This document shows, piece after piece, positions 26,989 to 36,373 of a DNA stretch of 64,000 nt (within the stretch, counting starts at the first letter, position 1; each line of letters starts with the position of its first letter). The translations under genes and the position numbers were made by a program. Source of the stretch: Nitrososphaerota archaeon (GTDB lineage: Archaea > Thermoproteota > Nitrososphaeria > Nitrososphaerales > Nitrosopumilaceae); NCBI GenBank assembly GCA_013288545.1, contig JABDBR010000002.1:23420-87419 (forward strand), in the 5' to 3' direction. The notes under the pieces were generated by a model, which worked only from the letters and a program-made list of their open reading frames with translations, was not told the DNA's origin and ran no database searches.

Positions 26989-28206
26989 TTATCTCACCAA
27001 TGCCAAGATTTTACCAACATCAGCCTGCATTACTTGGGGCTTTGGGAGTACTTCCATCATAACTTCTGTTGTCTTTAGTCCATTACCAGTAACATAACAT
27101 ACAGTAAGATCATTCTTGTCAATTTTTCCTTCATCTACCATTTTCTTCAATACGGCTACAGCAACACCACCTGCTGGCTCTGTAAATATACCCTCAGTTT
27201 TGGCTAGTAACAATATAGCATCCAAAATTTCCTTGTTGTTTGATTCTTCAGCAAAACCATTGTATTGTTTTAGACGTCGCAATACATACTGGCCATCACC
27301 AGGATCACCTATCGCTAAACTTTTAGCTATTGTATCTGGTATTTCCACAGGAGTTACTTCTGAAAGATTTTTCTTAAAAGCATCAACAATTGGCGCACAT
27401 CCATGAGGCTGAGCTGCAATCATGTGCATGTTAGAGACTTTATTGATTAGTGAAACATGTTCCAACTCTTCAAATCCCTTACAAATAGCATTTAACATAG
27501 CTCCACTGCCAACTGGCACAATAAGTTGGTCTGGTACTTTCCATTCAAGTTGTTCTGCCACCTCATAAGCTAGTGTTTTGGATCCCTCAACATAGTAAGA
27601 ACGCATGTTTATGTTTACTATTCCTATTCCTTTGCTGTCACCTATCTGTGCAGCAATTCTATTTGCATCATCATATGTTCCATCAACGGAAATAAAATTA
27701 GCACCATAAGAGAGAGCTTGTGTTATTTTTGCATGTTCAATGTCACTTGGTGCAAATATGTAACAAGGAAAGTCACCTTTTGCAGCATGAGCTGCAGTAG
27801 CTGATGCAAGATTACCTGTTGATGCGCATCCTACAGCAGATAAGCCAAATTCTTTTGCTTTTGACACAGCTACACCTGCAGGTCTGTCTTTAAATGAAAA
27901 TGTGGGATTTACAGAATCATTTTTTACATATAGATTATTCAGGCCTAGTGCTTTACCTAATTTTTCTGCTTTAATCAACGGAGTCATTCCAGCGCCTATA
28001 CTAACTATATTGGATTTTGATTCAATTGGTAAAAGTTCATGATATCGCCAATAGGTGTGTTCTCTATTTGAGAAAGTATTCTTGTTTACAGATGGAAAAT
28101 CATAACATACATCAAGAGGACCAAAACATTCTTCACAAATATACTTGAATGTGGGCGCATATTCTTTCTTGCACTCCCTACATTGTAGAAACTTTATTTT
28201 TCCCAA
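26989..28206 (-). CDS. thrC: Threonine synthase family PLP enzyme
   Basis: 405 residues. An N-terminal zinc ribbon (C9, C12, C24, C27) precedes a fold-type II PLP domain; Lys106 in PTFSFKDRPAG is the PLP-binding residue, and the phosphate loop is STGNLASATAAHA. Converts O-phosphohomoserine to threonine. The stop abuts the ATG of the sulfur-carrier/E1 fusion. Because relatives of this fold use protein thiocarboxylates to make cysteine or homocysteine, a sulfur-related activity is possible, though ThrC is the default. Confidence 0.9.
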   Translation of the reverse strand: MGKIKFLQCRECKKEYAPTFKYICEECFGPLDVCYDFPSVNKNTFSNREHTYWRYHELLPIESKSNIVSIGAGMTPLIKAEKLGKALGLNNLYVKNDSVNPTFSFKDRPAGVAVSKAKEFGLSAVGCASTGNLASATAAHAAKGDFPCYIFAPSDIEHAKITQALSYGANFISVDGTYDDANRIAAQIGDSKGIGIVNINMRSYYVEGSKTLAYEVAEQLEWKVPDQLIVPVGSGAMLNAICKGFEELEHVSLINKVSNMHMIAAQPHGCAPIVDAFKKNLSEVTPVEIPDTIAKSLAIGDPGDGQYVLRRLKQYNGFAEESNNKEILDAILLLAKTEGIFTEPAGGVAVAVLKKMVDEGKIDKNDLTVCYVTGNGLKTTEVMMEVLPKPQVMQADVGKILALVR

Positions 28207-28254
28207 GACAATTCTGACTTTACAAAATAGTACATAAAAAATCCTAATATGAAT

Positions 28255-28293
28255 TTAAGTGACACTTAATTTATAAACCAATAAGATTAAGTG
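28255..28293. promoter_or_regulatory. TTAAGTG palindrome plus extra half-site upstream of thrC
   Basis: TTAAGTG-A-CACTTAA (28255-28269) is a perfect 7-base inverted repeat around one base. A further TTAAGTG lies at 28287-28293. The stretch sits in the 234-base AT-rich region between the divergent thrC and membrane-protein genes. A dimeric regulator binding here would suit an archaeal Lrp-type operator. No protein is assigned to it. Confidence 0.4.
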
Positions 28294-28440
28294 AAAATTA
28301 ATATAAATTCAGTGATAATTTTAAAAAAGATCTATTAGTAGAAGAGGTCACAACTTGGAAATTTCGTAAATTAAGAGATTTTATGAATTTTTTACAATTA
28401 GAAGAAATATTAATGATAGCATCAAAATGAAACTCGAAAA

Positions 28441-28944
28441 TTGAAAATAAAAGAGAGATCAAAAAAGAAGAAACATACAGGAAAAATAATCGGATTAATC
28501 ATAATAGCAGGCATAGTTGCAGCTGCAGCTTATTCGTATTATCATCAAAAAGAATTAGAATCACAACAATGGAAATGGGTTATTTCAGGCCCATTTTCAA
28601 TTAATAAAAATCAGTACAAACTTGGAGAGAATATTTTCATGATAGTAAGCGGGTTACAACCAACAGAAGTAGGAGAAATTGACATCGTAGATCCAAAGGG
28701 AGATACTTTTAGCAAAATACCATTTAATGGAACTATGAAATCTAGCTTTAAACAGTTCTTCAAACCTGATACCGAGAGAAAACTAGCATTATGTAATGCT
28801 ACAGATCTTGTAGGTCATTGGAATATAGTATTCAAAGGAGTTCCTTACAAATCCATACCATTTGAAATCATAAACGAGTATATTCCAGGAGAAGAAAGGG
28901 GTTCAGGCTTGGCACCTGTACCTAAAGGATTAGATCCGTGCTAG
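28441..28944 (+). CDS. Small membrane-anchored extracytoplasmic protein, unknown function
   Basis: 167 residues. A basic N-terminus (KIKERSKKKKHTGK) and one hydrophobic segment (IIGLIIIAGIVAAAAYSYYH, about 15-34) form an N-in anchor or uncleaved signal. The rest looks like a single beta-rich domain outside the membrane, with two cysteines (one in LALCNAT, one at the very C-terminus) that could pair. Not recognised. The start is TTG; an ATG 18 bases upstream runs into a stop. It is divergent from thrC and convergent with hisI. Confidence 0.65.
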   Translation: MKIKERSKKKKHTGKIIGLIIIAGIVAAAAYSYYHQKELESQQWKWVISGPFSINKNQYKLGENIFMIVSGLQPTEVGEIDIVDPKGDTFSKIPFNGTMKSSFKQFFKPDTERKLALCNATDLVGHWNIVFKGVPYKSIPFEIINEYIPGEERGSGLAPVPKGLDPC

Positions 28945-28946
28945 AG

Positions 28947-29276
28947 TTATTTTTCTAGAACATTGTGGAAGCACATTCTTTCTCCAGTATGACATGCAGG
29001 TCCGCTTGGTTCAACTAGATATACAACTGCATCAGAATCACAATCTATCAAGATTTTCTTAACCTTTTGTACATTACCAGACTCTTCTCCTTTCATCCAT
29101 AATTTGTTTCGTGATCTACTCCAAAACCATGAGTTACCAGTTTTTTGTGTGAGTTCAAGAGATTCTTTATTTGCATATGCAAGAGTTAGAACTTCTTTAG
29201 AGTGAATATCCTGAACAATTACGGGTACAAGACCATCACTTTTCGCAAAATCAATATCTTCTATCTTTTTATTCAT
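28947..29276 (-). CDS. hisI: Phosphoribosyl-AMP cyclohydrolase
   Basis: 109 residues, the cyclohydrolase domain only. Mg/Zn ligand segments DCDSDAVVY and CHTGERMCF are present, with the [20 protein letters not shown] core. No HisE pyrophosphohydrolase domain is fused. It is the last gene of the his operon, 36 bases after hisF. Confidence 0.95.
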   Translation of the reverse strand: MNKKIEDIDFAKSDGLVPVIVQDIHSKEVLTLAYANKESLELTQKTGNSWFWSRSRNKLWMKGEESGNVQKVKKILIDCDSDAVVYLVEPSGPACHTGERMCFHNVLEK

Positions 29277-29312
29277 TATAACATCCTTTTACTTGAGAGC
29301 CCTATTTTTCTG

Positions 29313-30116
29313 TTATAGTCGAACGGGGACTCCGTTTTCTTTGAGATATTCTTTCACTCTATCCACAGAGTGAGTTTTATAATGAAATATTGATGCAGCC
29401 AGTGCAGCATCCACATTAGTTTGTAAGAATACATCAAGCATATGTTTGGGTTTACCACATCCTCCTGATGCTACTACAGGTATATTCACAGCATTCACTA
29501 TTTCTTTGATTAGCTGGATATCGTACCCCTCCTTTGTCCCGTCCATATCTATGCTTGTCAATAGGATCTCACCTGCACCACGTCTTTCAACTTCTTTTGC
29601 CCACTCTATGGCATCAAGATTTGTAGGAGTTTTTCCACCATAAATGTAAACTTCAAACCAAAACTTTTTTGAATCAGATGTAAAGATACGTCTATCTTCT
29701 TTTATTTCATAATTACGTCTTACATCCATAGCTATTACCACGCATTGTTTACCAAAGATTCCCATCAATTTTGTTATTATTTCTGGATTCTTTACGGCAC
29801 CTGTGTTAATAGCAACCTTGTCAGCACCACTAAGAAGAATATCTCTTGCATCTTGCAAAGTCTTAACACCTCCACCTACAGTAAATGGGATATCAATAAC
29901 TTGTGCAACTTTTTGAACAAGACTTTTGATTGTTTCCCTTTGTTGTTCAGAAGCTGTAATATCAAGAAAAACTAGCTCATCAGCTCCCTCTTGACTATAT
30001 TTTTCTGCAAGTAAAACAGGATCTCCTGCATCTTTTATTGATTTAAAATGCATTCCCTTTACTACTCTTCCATTATCTACATCAAGACATGGGATTACTC
30101 TCTTGGTTAAAGTCAT
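29313..30116 (-). CDS. hisF: Imidazole glycerol phosphate synthase, cyclase subunit
   Basis: 267-residue TIM barrel. The catalytic aspartates are in [13 protein letters not shown] (about 9-21) and VIAMDVRRN (about 127-135). Phosphate loops GGGVKT and ASGGCGKP are intact. It uses ammonia from HisH to make IGP and AICAR. The start overlaps the hisA stop by 4 bases. Confidence 0.96.
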   Translation of the reverse strand: MTLTKRVIPCLDVDNGRVVKGMHFKSIKDAGDPVLLAEKYSQEGADELVFLDITASEQQRETIKSLVQKVAQVIDIPFTVGGGVKTLQDARDILLSGADKVAINTGAVKNPEIITKLMGIFGKQCVVIAMDVRRNYEIKEDRRIFTSDSKKFWFEVYIYGGKTPTNLDAIEWAKEVERRGAGEILLTSIDMDGTKEGYDIQLIKEIVNAVNIPVVASGGCGKPKHMLDVFLQTNVDAALAASIFHYKTHSVDRVKEYLKENGVPVRL

Positions 30117-30829
30117 GCCAGAGTCTTAACCTCCTCTATTGATATTTTTCCATCATATAATGCCTTACCAAGAATCACACCAGCTGCACCACATTTTTTT
30201 ACATTTACAATATCTTCTAGACTAGAGATTCCTCCGCTTGCAATTACATTTACATTTTTTATACTACATGATTTTTGTAAAGAATCAAGATCTGGGCCAT
30301 GTAATGTTCCATCTCTTTCTACGGTAGTTATAAGAAACTGAGAATATCCAAGCCTTACAAAATTTTCAATTCCCTCGACAAGTTCTATGCCAGTACTTTC
30401 TTTCCATCCATTTATCACGATTTTGCCATTCATCTGATCTGTAGATATCACAATCCTTTCTTTTCCAAATTTCTGTGAGACTTCTTCCAAGATTTTTTTA
30501 TTTTTAAAAGCAATAGTTCCAAGAACCACTTTGGAAGAAAATTGTAATGCGTCTTCTATTATTTCCTTTGTGCGTAGTCCACCAGCAGCCTCAACAGGTA
30601 TAGAAACTGATTCTGCAATTTTTTTAATTATTTGAAGATTTGAGCCTGTTCCAAGCGTAGCATCCAAGTCTACCACATGAAGCATGTCTGCGCCTGCTTT
30701 TTCCCATTTTTTTGCCATTCCAATAGGATCAGAACTGTATACGGTCTTGTCTTTGGGATCTCCTTTTACTAGACGCACTACTTTACTGTCCATGATATCA
30801 ATAGCAGGAATTACTTTCACTTTTTGCAC
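30113..30829 (-). CDS. hisA: ProFAR isomerase
   Basis: 238-residue TIM barrel. Catalytic aspartates are in [13 protein letters not shown] (about 8-20) and ISTDQMNGK. Phosphate loops AAGGLRT and ASGGISS are present. It overlaps hisH upstream by 13 bases. Confidence 0.95.
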   Translation of the reverse strand: MQKVKVIPAIDIMDSKVVRLVKGDPKDKTVYSSDPIGMAKKWEKAGADMLHVVDLDATLGTGSNLQIIKKIAESVSIPVEAAGGLRTKEIIEDALQFSSKVVLGTIAFKNKKILEEVSQKFGKERIVISTDQMNGKIVINGWKESTGIELVEGIENFVRLGYSQFLITTVERDGTLHGPDLDSLQKSCSIKNVNVIASGGISSLEDIVNVKKCGAAGVILGKALYDGKISIEEVKTLA

Positions 30830-31422
30830 ACTCGTAAAAAGTTCTTAATCATTATAGAGCCAACTTTGCCAGATTTCTCAGGATGAAATTGTGTTCCAAA
30901 TAACGTTTGATTCTCAATTACAGCAGGTACACTTATCCCATAATCAGAATCTGCCTTGATGATATCATCATTTTTTGGCTTTACCCTATAGGAATGAACA
31001 AAGTAAACCCATGAACCTTCCTTTACTCCCTCTAATAATACACTTGATTGTTTTATCTGAAGATCATTCCAGCCCATATGTGGAATCTTGAATTTATTTG
31101 GCAGAAGAATTACTTCGCCATCTAAAATTCCCAATCCTCCCAACTTTCCTTCTTCACTTTTCTCAAAGAACATCTCCATTCCTAAACATATACCCAATAC
31201 AGGAATCTGATTCTTTACCAAATCATGGAATGCGACTTTTGAAGTATCAAGACTCTTTATAGCAGGATCAAAGTTTCCCACCCCAGGCAAAAGTAACCCA
31301 GAATAGTTTTTTATTTTTTTCAGGTCAGTGATGATATCTACTTCTGCTTCATTTTTTTCTAATGATGATTTGAGACTGAATATGTTTCCTGCCCCATAAT
31401 CAAATATTGCCACCTTGACCAT
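30817..31422 (-). CDS. hisH: Imidazole glycerol phosphate synthase, glutaminase subunit
   Basis: 201-residue class I glutamine amidotransferase. The nucleophile is in VLGICLGMEMFF and the catalytic His/Glu pair in GTQFHPEKSG. It supplies ammonia to HisF. Start overlaps the hisB stop by one base. Confidence 0.96.
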   Translation of the reverse strand: MVKVAIFDYGAGNIFSLKSSLEKNEAEVDIITDLKKIKNYSGLLLPGVGNFDPAIKSLDTSKVAFHDLVKNQIPVLGICLGMEMFFEKSEEGKLGGLGILDGEVILLPNKFKIPHMGWNDLQIKQSSVLLEGVKEGSWVYFVHSYRVKPKNDDIIKADSDYGISVPAVIENQTLFGTQFHPEKSGKVGSIMIKNFLRVCKK

Positions 31423-32009
31423 TACATAGCACCCTTTGTACTTGGTATTCCTTTCTGTTTACTATCATAACCTGCTGCGGTTCTCCAAGCTACTGCAAAT
31501 GCCTTTATCGCTGCTTCAATTTTGTGATGATCGTTTTCCCCATATTTTACAGACACGTGCATGCAGATGTTTAGATTCTGAGCCAGTGATCGGAAAAAGT
31601 GTTCAAGATCCTCTTTTGAAATTTCTTCTATTTGATTTCTCTTGATAGACAAGTCGATTCTTTGGTATTGTCTTTTGATAAGATCTAGTGATGCCTCTGC
31701 AAGAGATTCATCCATTGGTACTGAAGCATAACCAAACCTTACAATTCCAATTCGGTTACCCAGAGATTGGTCCATTGCATTTCCAAGGGCTATAGCTGCA
31801 TCTTCTATCAAGTGATGATCGATTCCATCCATCGATTTTGCGTTCAATTTCAGGTCTAACATTGCATGTTTGGATAATGATGTAATGAGGTGATCAAGAA
31901 ATGGTAAACCTGTTTTAACAGAAATTTTTCCAGTTCCATCCAGATTTACCTCAACTATCACCTCGGTTTCCTTAGTTTTCCTATTGATGTGTGCTTTTCT
32001 AGATTTCAT
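31422..32009 (-). CDS. hisB: Imidazoleglycerol-phosphate dehydratase
   Basis: About 195 residues, the dehydratase domain only. Manganese-binding motifs: [27 protein letters not shown] and [11 protein letters not shown]. The start is placed at the ATG of [17 protein letters not shown], the usual HisB opening; an overlapping TTG start at 32045 is possible. The phosphatase domain found fused in enteric HisB is absent; a separate HAD protein lies immediately upstream. Confidence 0.95.
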   Translation of the reverse strand: MKSRKAHINRKTKETEVIVEVNLDGTGKISVKTGLPFLDHLITSLSKHAMLDLKLNAKSMDGIDHHLIEDAAIALGNAMDQSLGNRIGIVRFGYASVPMDESLAEASLDLIKRQYQRIDLSIKRNQIEEISKEDLEHFFRSLAQNLNICMHVSVKYGENDHHKIEAAIKAFAVAWRTAAGYDSKQKGIPSTKGAM

Positions 32010-32034
32010 TAAAATCCCCGAGTAGAGAAGGGGC

Positions 32035-33021
32035 TTATGCCTCAACTAGATTTAATGTCTTCGGAATTAGATCTATCGATTTGACTATAATATCCGCATT
32101 GTTGCTCTCAAATAGAGATTTTTTTGCTCCAGGGTCCTTGCTAGTGCCATAGACACCACAAAATATTGTCGATAAACCAGATTCATTGACCTTGCGTGCC
32201 ATGATATAGTCTTCCATAGAGTCACCCACATATAGTGAGTTATTTCCATTCATACCTTTTATCGTAGATATGAGGGATTGAGGATTAGGTTTTGCCATTT
32301 CACGTGGTTCGTCCTCAAGAAATTTGGAATTGTTCAGATCAAATTCATTGAATAGATCTTTTAAAGAGTATTTTGCAGACAAATTTCCTCTACCGGTCAC
32401 AATAGCAATTTTCTTGTCAAATTTCTCATGTAGTTTCCGTACAAGATCTTGATTTAAAATCACAATATCATTTTCAATTAATCCAGGACCATCAAAAAAC
32501 TGTGGTTTTTTCTTGTAGAGCTGCAAATATAACTCAGAACCATAAAACATTTCATCAAATATTGAAGAGAGCGGGTTTTGAAATTTTTTACCTGGATATG
32601 CTAGTTTTTTTCTGATATCAGAAATATCAACATTGAGGGTGTTCAGATATTTCTCAACTGAGTTTATTCCAGTTTGATCTGTATTTTCAATTACTTGGAG
32701 GATAAATTTAGAGAAGGGTTCATTTCTTTTCTTTGCCGCAACAATGCCAAGTATTAATGCGTATGTAACATCAATCTCATCATTAAAACCTCCACTAGCC
32801 TTGAAACTTTCTATTAGTTTTGTTGTCACTAGACCAGATTCATTTACTTGGGCCATTTTTTTTATAATGAAATCCACAGTTTTTTTTATAGCCAGATCAT
32901 ATGAGTTGGACACATCTATTAGAACTCCATCACAGTCAAACACTATAGAATCCAGTTTTCTTATCTTCTCAATTTTTGTTAGATCGATTATGATCCCATC
33001 ATCTATTTCCTTTAAAGTCAA
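32035..33021 (-). CDS. HAD-superfamily phosphatase in the his operon (histidinol-phosphatase candidate)
   Basis: 328 residues. HAD motifs: [14 protein letters not shown] (about 25-38), [14 protein letters not shown], a lysine in KPNPQSLIS, and [11 protein letters not shown]. An all-helical cap domain lies between motifs I and II. The position between hisC and hisB, with 4-base and 11-base overlaps, and the lack of another phosphatase in the operon make it the likely enzyme for histidinol phosphate. Sequence alone does not fix the substrate; phosphoglycolate phosphatases look similar. Confidence 0.8.
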   Translation of the reverse strand: MTLKEIDDGIIIDLTKIEKIRKLDSIVFDCDGVLIDVSNSYDLAIKKTVDFIIKKMAQVNESGLVTTKLIESFKASGGFNDEIDVTYALILGIVAAKKRNEPFSKFILQVIENTDQTGINSVEKYLNTLNVDISDIRKKLAYPGKKFQNPLSSIFDEMFYGSELYLQLYKKKPQFFDGPGLIENDIVILNQDLVRKLHEKFDKKIAIVTGRGNLSAKYSLKDLFNEFDLNNSKFLEDEPREMAKPNPQSLISTIKGMNGNNSLYVGDSMEDYIMARKVNESGLSTIFCGVYGTSKDPGAKKSLFESNNADIIVKSIDLIPKTLNLVEA

Positions 33022-34088
33022 TTCAGTAAATCCCGTATGGCAGTAAGGAATCTAGAATTCATATCTTGTGAACCTACTGTGACCCGTAGACAGCCATCAT
33101 GAGAGCCAATCTTACCAAGATTTTTTATCGATATACCTTGTTCGATGAGCGCTTTGTAAATTCTTTGTCCAGAGCCGCCAGCTGCAAAGAGAACAAAATT
33201 TGCTTTAGAGTCAAACACCTCAAATATCTTCATTTGTTGAAGATTTGCAATAATTCGTGAACGCTCTGTTTTGACTAGATTTGCAACATCTGCAAAATAT
33301 TTTGATTGTTGCAAGGCCATTATACCAACCTCTATTGCCAAAGTATTCAACGGATAAGGATATTGAATTACTCTTGTGAAGGTATCAATTATTTTTTCAT
33401 TAGCTACGAAATATCCTACCCGTAGTCCAGCCAGCCCAAATGATTTTGACAGTGTCCTGAGTACGATTAGATTATTGACTTTCTTTGCCAGTTCTATAAT
33501 AGAATAATCAGAAAATTCCACATATGCTTCATCTATGATTACAATACCCTTGAATTCTCGAATTAGTCTTTCAAGATCTTTTTTCTGAAATTGGAATCCA
33601 GTTGGGTTATTTGGCGTATCAAGGTAAAGAATATTGGATTTCTTAGAATTTGACAAAAACTTTTCCAGATTAAGTGTCATATTTTTATCAAATGGAATTT
33701 TTATTGTAGGAATAGAATATAGTTTACATCGTTCTTCAAAGAACCCAAAGGTTGGATCCGATGTCAGAATTTTAGTATCTTTAGAGGTAAAATTACTCAA
33801 AAAAAGATCAATTATTTGATCAGATCCATTTCCAACACCAATCATTTCTTTTGGCATTCCAATGTATTTTGAGATATTTTGAACTAATCTTTCTGTTCCA
33901 CCTAATGGATATTCCCGTACATCCATGTTTTCTCTTGCTTTGTTGATCATGTTTTCAAGGAATTCCTGAGATACCGCATAATTTTCATTTGAGTCAAGTT
34001 TTATCACATTAGAGTGTTTTTCAGGTTTCTTGTAACCGGTAAGTTTAGAATATTTTTCCAACTCTTTTTCAAACCAGTCTTTTCTCAT
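33018..34088 (-). CDS. hisC: Histidinol-phosphate aminotransferase
   Basis: 356-residue fold-type I PLP enzyme. N-terminal KLDSNENYAVS, the PLP contact segments LDTPNNPTGF and IIDEAYVEFSD, and the Schiff-base lysine in RTLSKSFGLAGLRVGY are present. It overlaps both neighbours by 4 bases. A paralogue at 58422-59510 lies in the cobalamin operon and has a different role. Confidence 0.95.
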   Translation of the reverse strand: MRKDWFEKELEKYSKLTGYKKPEKHSNVIKLDSNENYAVSQEFLENMINKARENMDVREYPLGGTERLVQNISKYIGMPKEMIGVGNGSDQIIDLFLSNFTSKDTKILTSDPTFGFFEERCKLYSIPTIKIPFDKNMTLNLEKFLSNSKKSNILYLDTPNNPTGFQFQKKDLERLIREFKGIVIIDEAYVEFSDYSIIELAKKVNNLIVLRTLSKSFGLAGLRVGYFVANEKIIDTFTRVIQYPYPLNTLAIEVGIMALQQSKYFADVANLVKTERSRIIANLQQMKIFEVFDSKANFVLFAAGGSGQRIYKALIEQGISIKNLGKIGSHDGCLRVTVGSQDMNSRFLTAIRDLLN

Positions 34089-35359
34089 GACAATCTTCCT
34101 CTTACTGCTTCATAGTGATTTGGCAAGCCCTCTGCTTCTGCCAAGGCTTGCATGTACTTTGAGATTTTTTTCAAGGCAAGTTCAGATGACTCTACTTGAG
34201 TTTGTATCTTCATGTAATCTAATACACCCAGTGAGCCACGAGTTCTTCCAAATCTATTAGTTGGAAGTATGTGATTTGATCCTAGAAGGTAATCACTGGC
34301 GGATGATGGTGTATTCTTACCTATCAGTATCAACCCGGCTGATTTTATTTTCTTTGCCAGTTGTTGTGGTCTCTTTGTAATTATTTCAAGGTGTTCAGGT
34401 GCAAGTTTGTTTGCAAAATCTATCATTTGTTGTTCAGTATTACAAATAGTAATAAATCCATTTTTTCGTAAGCTCTCTTCTACAATAGTAGATCTCTTTA
34501 TTATTTTGATTTTTTGCTGTAATGATTCTAATACCATGTTTTTCAATTTTGAAGAGTTTGTAATTAGACAACACATAGTATCAGGACTGTGCTCTGCCTG
34601 AGAAATTAGATCAAGTGCAACAAGTTCTGCATCTGCAGTGGAGTCTGCAATTATGGCAAGCTCTGTAGGACCTGCAACCATATCAATTGAAACTATTTCA
34701 CTTAGTAACAATTTTGCGAGGGTTACAAATGCACCTCCCGGGCCAACTATCTTGTCTACAGATGGGATTGATTCAGTACCATATGCCAGGGCTGCAATGG
34801 CCTGGGCACCCCCTATCCTATAGAATTCATCCACACCGCAAATGTCCGCAGCTACAAGTGTCAGCGGATCTATCTTACCTTTTTTATCAGGAGGAGATAC
34901 TGCTATTATTTTTTTGACACCGGCAACTTTTGCTGGAACAACAGACATGACAACTGTACTAGGATACCTTGCCTTCCCCCCAGGAATATAACAGCCTACA
35001 ATATCAATTGGCAAAAATGCTTTTTTTATCACAACACCGTCCAATGTTACAGATATATTTTGTAGTTTTTTTCGTACAGCAATTTCAGATTTCTCTAATC
35101 TTGTTTTTGCAAGTTTGATTCCATTGATTTGGTCTTTTCCAACCTTTGAATATGCTGATTTGATTTCTTGTCTGGTAATTTTTAGTGAACGAATTTGTAC
35201 TCCGCTAAATTTTGTTTCATATTCCCTGAGAGCATCATCTTTTCGTTTTTGTACATCAGATATGATGGATAGTACTTTTTGTCTTATGTCATTGCTTGTT
35301 TTTGGTCTCACAGATTCTATAATAGAATCCATGTCTTGGGCATCGATGATTCGCATCAA
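34085..35359 (-). CDS. hisD: Histidinol dehydrogenase
   Basis: 424 residues. Zinc-dependent NAD enzyme that oxidises histidinol to histidine. Signature segments GCYIPGGKARYPSTVVM, VGPGGAFVTLAK, IDMVAGPTELAIIAD and QAEHSPD are present, as is APEHLEI near the C-terminus. 4-base overlaps link it to hisG and hisC. Confidence 0.96.
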   Translation of the reverse strand: MMRIIDAQDMDSIIESVRPKTSNDIRQKVLSIISDVQKRKDDALREYETKFSGVQIRSLKITRQEIKSAYSKVGKDQINGIKLAKTRLEKSEIAVRKKLQNISVTLDGVVIKKAFLPIDIVGCYIPGGKARYPSTVVMSVVPAKVAGVKKIIAVSPPDKKGKIDPLTLVAADICGVDEFYRIGGAQAIAALAYGTESIPSVDKIVGPGGAFVTLAKLLLSEIVSIDMVAGPTELAIIADSTADAELVALDLISQAEHSPDTMCCLITNSSKLKNMVLESLQQKIKIIKRSTIVEESLRKNGFITICNTEQQMIDFANKLAPEHLEIITKRPQQLAKKIKSAGLILIGKNTPSSASDYLLGSNHILPTNRFGRTRGSLGVLDYMKIQTQVESSELALKKISKYMQALAEAEGLPNHYEAVRGRLS

Positions 35360-36333
35360 CTTTCCTCATCACGTTTTATCTCCTCAAGTGCAAGTATTTG
35401 TTTTGGTTCATGCACTACTAAACCTTGAGCAATCTTTCGTAATTTTGGAATCATTTTGTGGAATTCAGATTTTGGAATCACAGTATTGATACCATACCAT
35501 CCCTTTTCACTCAATGGACTTACTGTTGGACGTTTGAGAGAAGGTAAATCATGTAATAATTTATCAAGATTTTCTTCTTTTACATTTAGGAACAAATGAA
35601 GGTATTTTTTTCCTTCAACTGCGCCTCTCAACATAGTCACTATATCATAAATTTTTTCTCGCTTTGATTTGTCTTTTAGTGATGTTTTATTTGCTATTAG
35701 TACTGCAGAAGATTCCATCACAGTTTCAATTATTTTTAATTGGTTTTGTGTAAGAGTAGTACCAGTTTCTGTTACATCTATGATAGCATCAACATCCTCT
35801 GGAGGTTTTGCTTCTGTAGCACCAAAGGAAAGAAAGATTTGGACGTTTTTGTTAGAACCTTGACTTAACCATGGTGTTACAATGACGGGTTGCTTTGAAC
35901 CATAGAGTTTTTTGTAGTTTTTACACTGCATTATGAATTTGGCTGTTGTGTTTAGATACTCAGAAGAAATTCTTAGTATTTTTTTCTTCTTTGCATAAGA
36001 CAATATCATATCATCTAATGATTTGAAATTATAAGAGTCAGGTATTGCGATTACAAGTTTTATCTTACCATATTCTAAATCAAGAAGTATCTCTACATCA
36101 GAATTTGTTTCCTTGACCCAATCCCTTCCTGTTATGCCTACATCATACAGACCTGCAAACACCAAATTTGGAATTTCTTGAGGTCGTAGCATTTTGACTG
36201 AAATCTGTGGATCATCCAATATTACACGATAGGTTCTTTCTCTCCTAACTACTCGTGTCCATGATCTTTCAAGTATCTTAAAGGTCGCTTCTTCTATGCT
36301 TCCTTTTGGAACAGCAAATTTTACTAAAGCCAA
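35356..36333 (-). CDS. hisG: ATP phosphoribosyltransferase, long form
   Basis: 325 residues. First and committed step of histidine synthesis. The catalytic domain shows FAVPKGSIEEAT and the PRPP loop DVTETGTTLTQNQL. About 80 extra residues at the C-terminus form the ACT-like regulatory domain of the long form, so no HisZ is needed and histidine feedback is expected. First gene of the operon, preceded by an AT-rich spacer towards HMG-CoA reductase. Confidence 0.94.
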   Translation of the reverse strand: MALVKFAVPKGSIEEATFKILERSWTRVVRRERTYRVILDDPQISVKMLRPQEIPNLVFAGLYDVGITGRDWVKETNSDVEILLDLEYGKIKLVIAIPDSYNFKSLDDMILSYAKKKKILRISSEYLNTTAKFIMQCKNYKKLYGSKQPVIVTPWLSQGSNKNVQIFLSFGATEAKPPEDVDAIIDVTETGTTLTQNQLKIIETVMESSAVLIANKTSLKDKSKREKIYDIVTMLRGAVEGKKYLHLFLNVKEENLDKLLHDLPSLKRPTVSPLSEKGWYGINTVIPKSEFHKMIPKLRKIAQGLVVHEPKQILALEEIKRDEES

Positions 36334-36373
36334 TGTAGTCCTAGAAAACTTCTTTGGATATATATTTAGTCGC

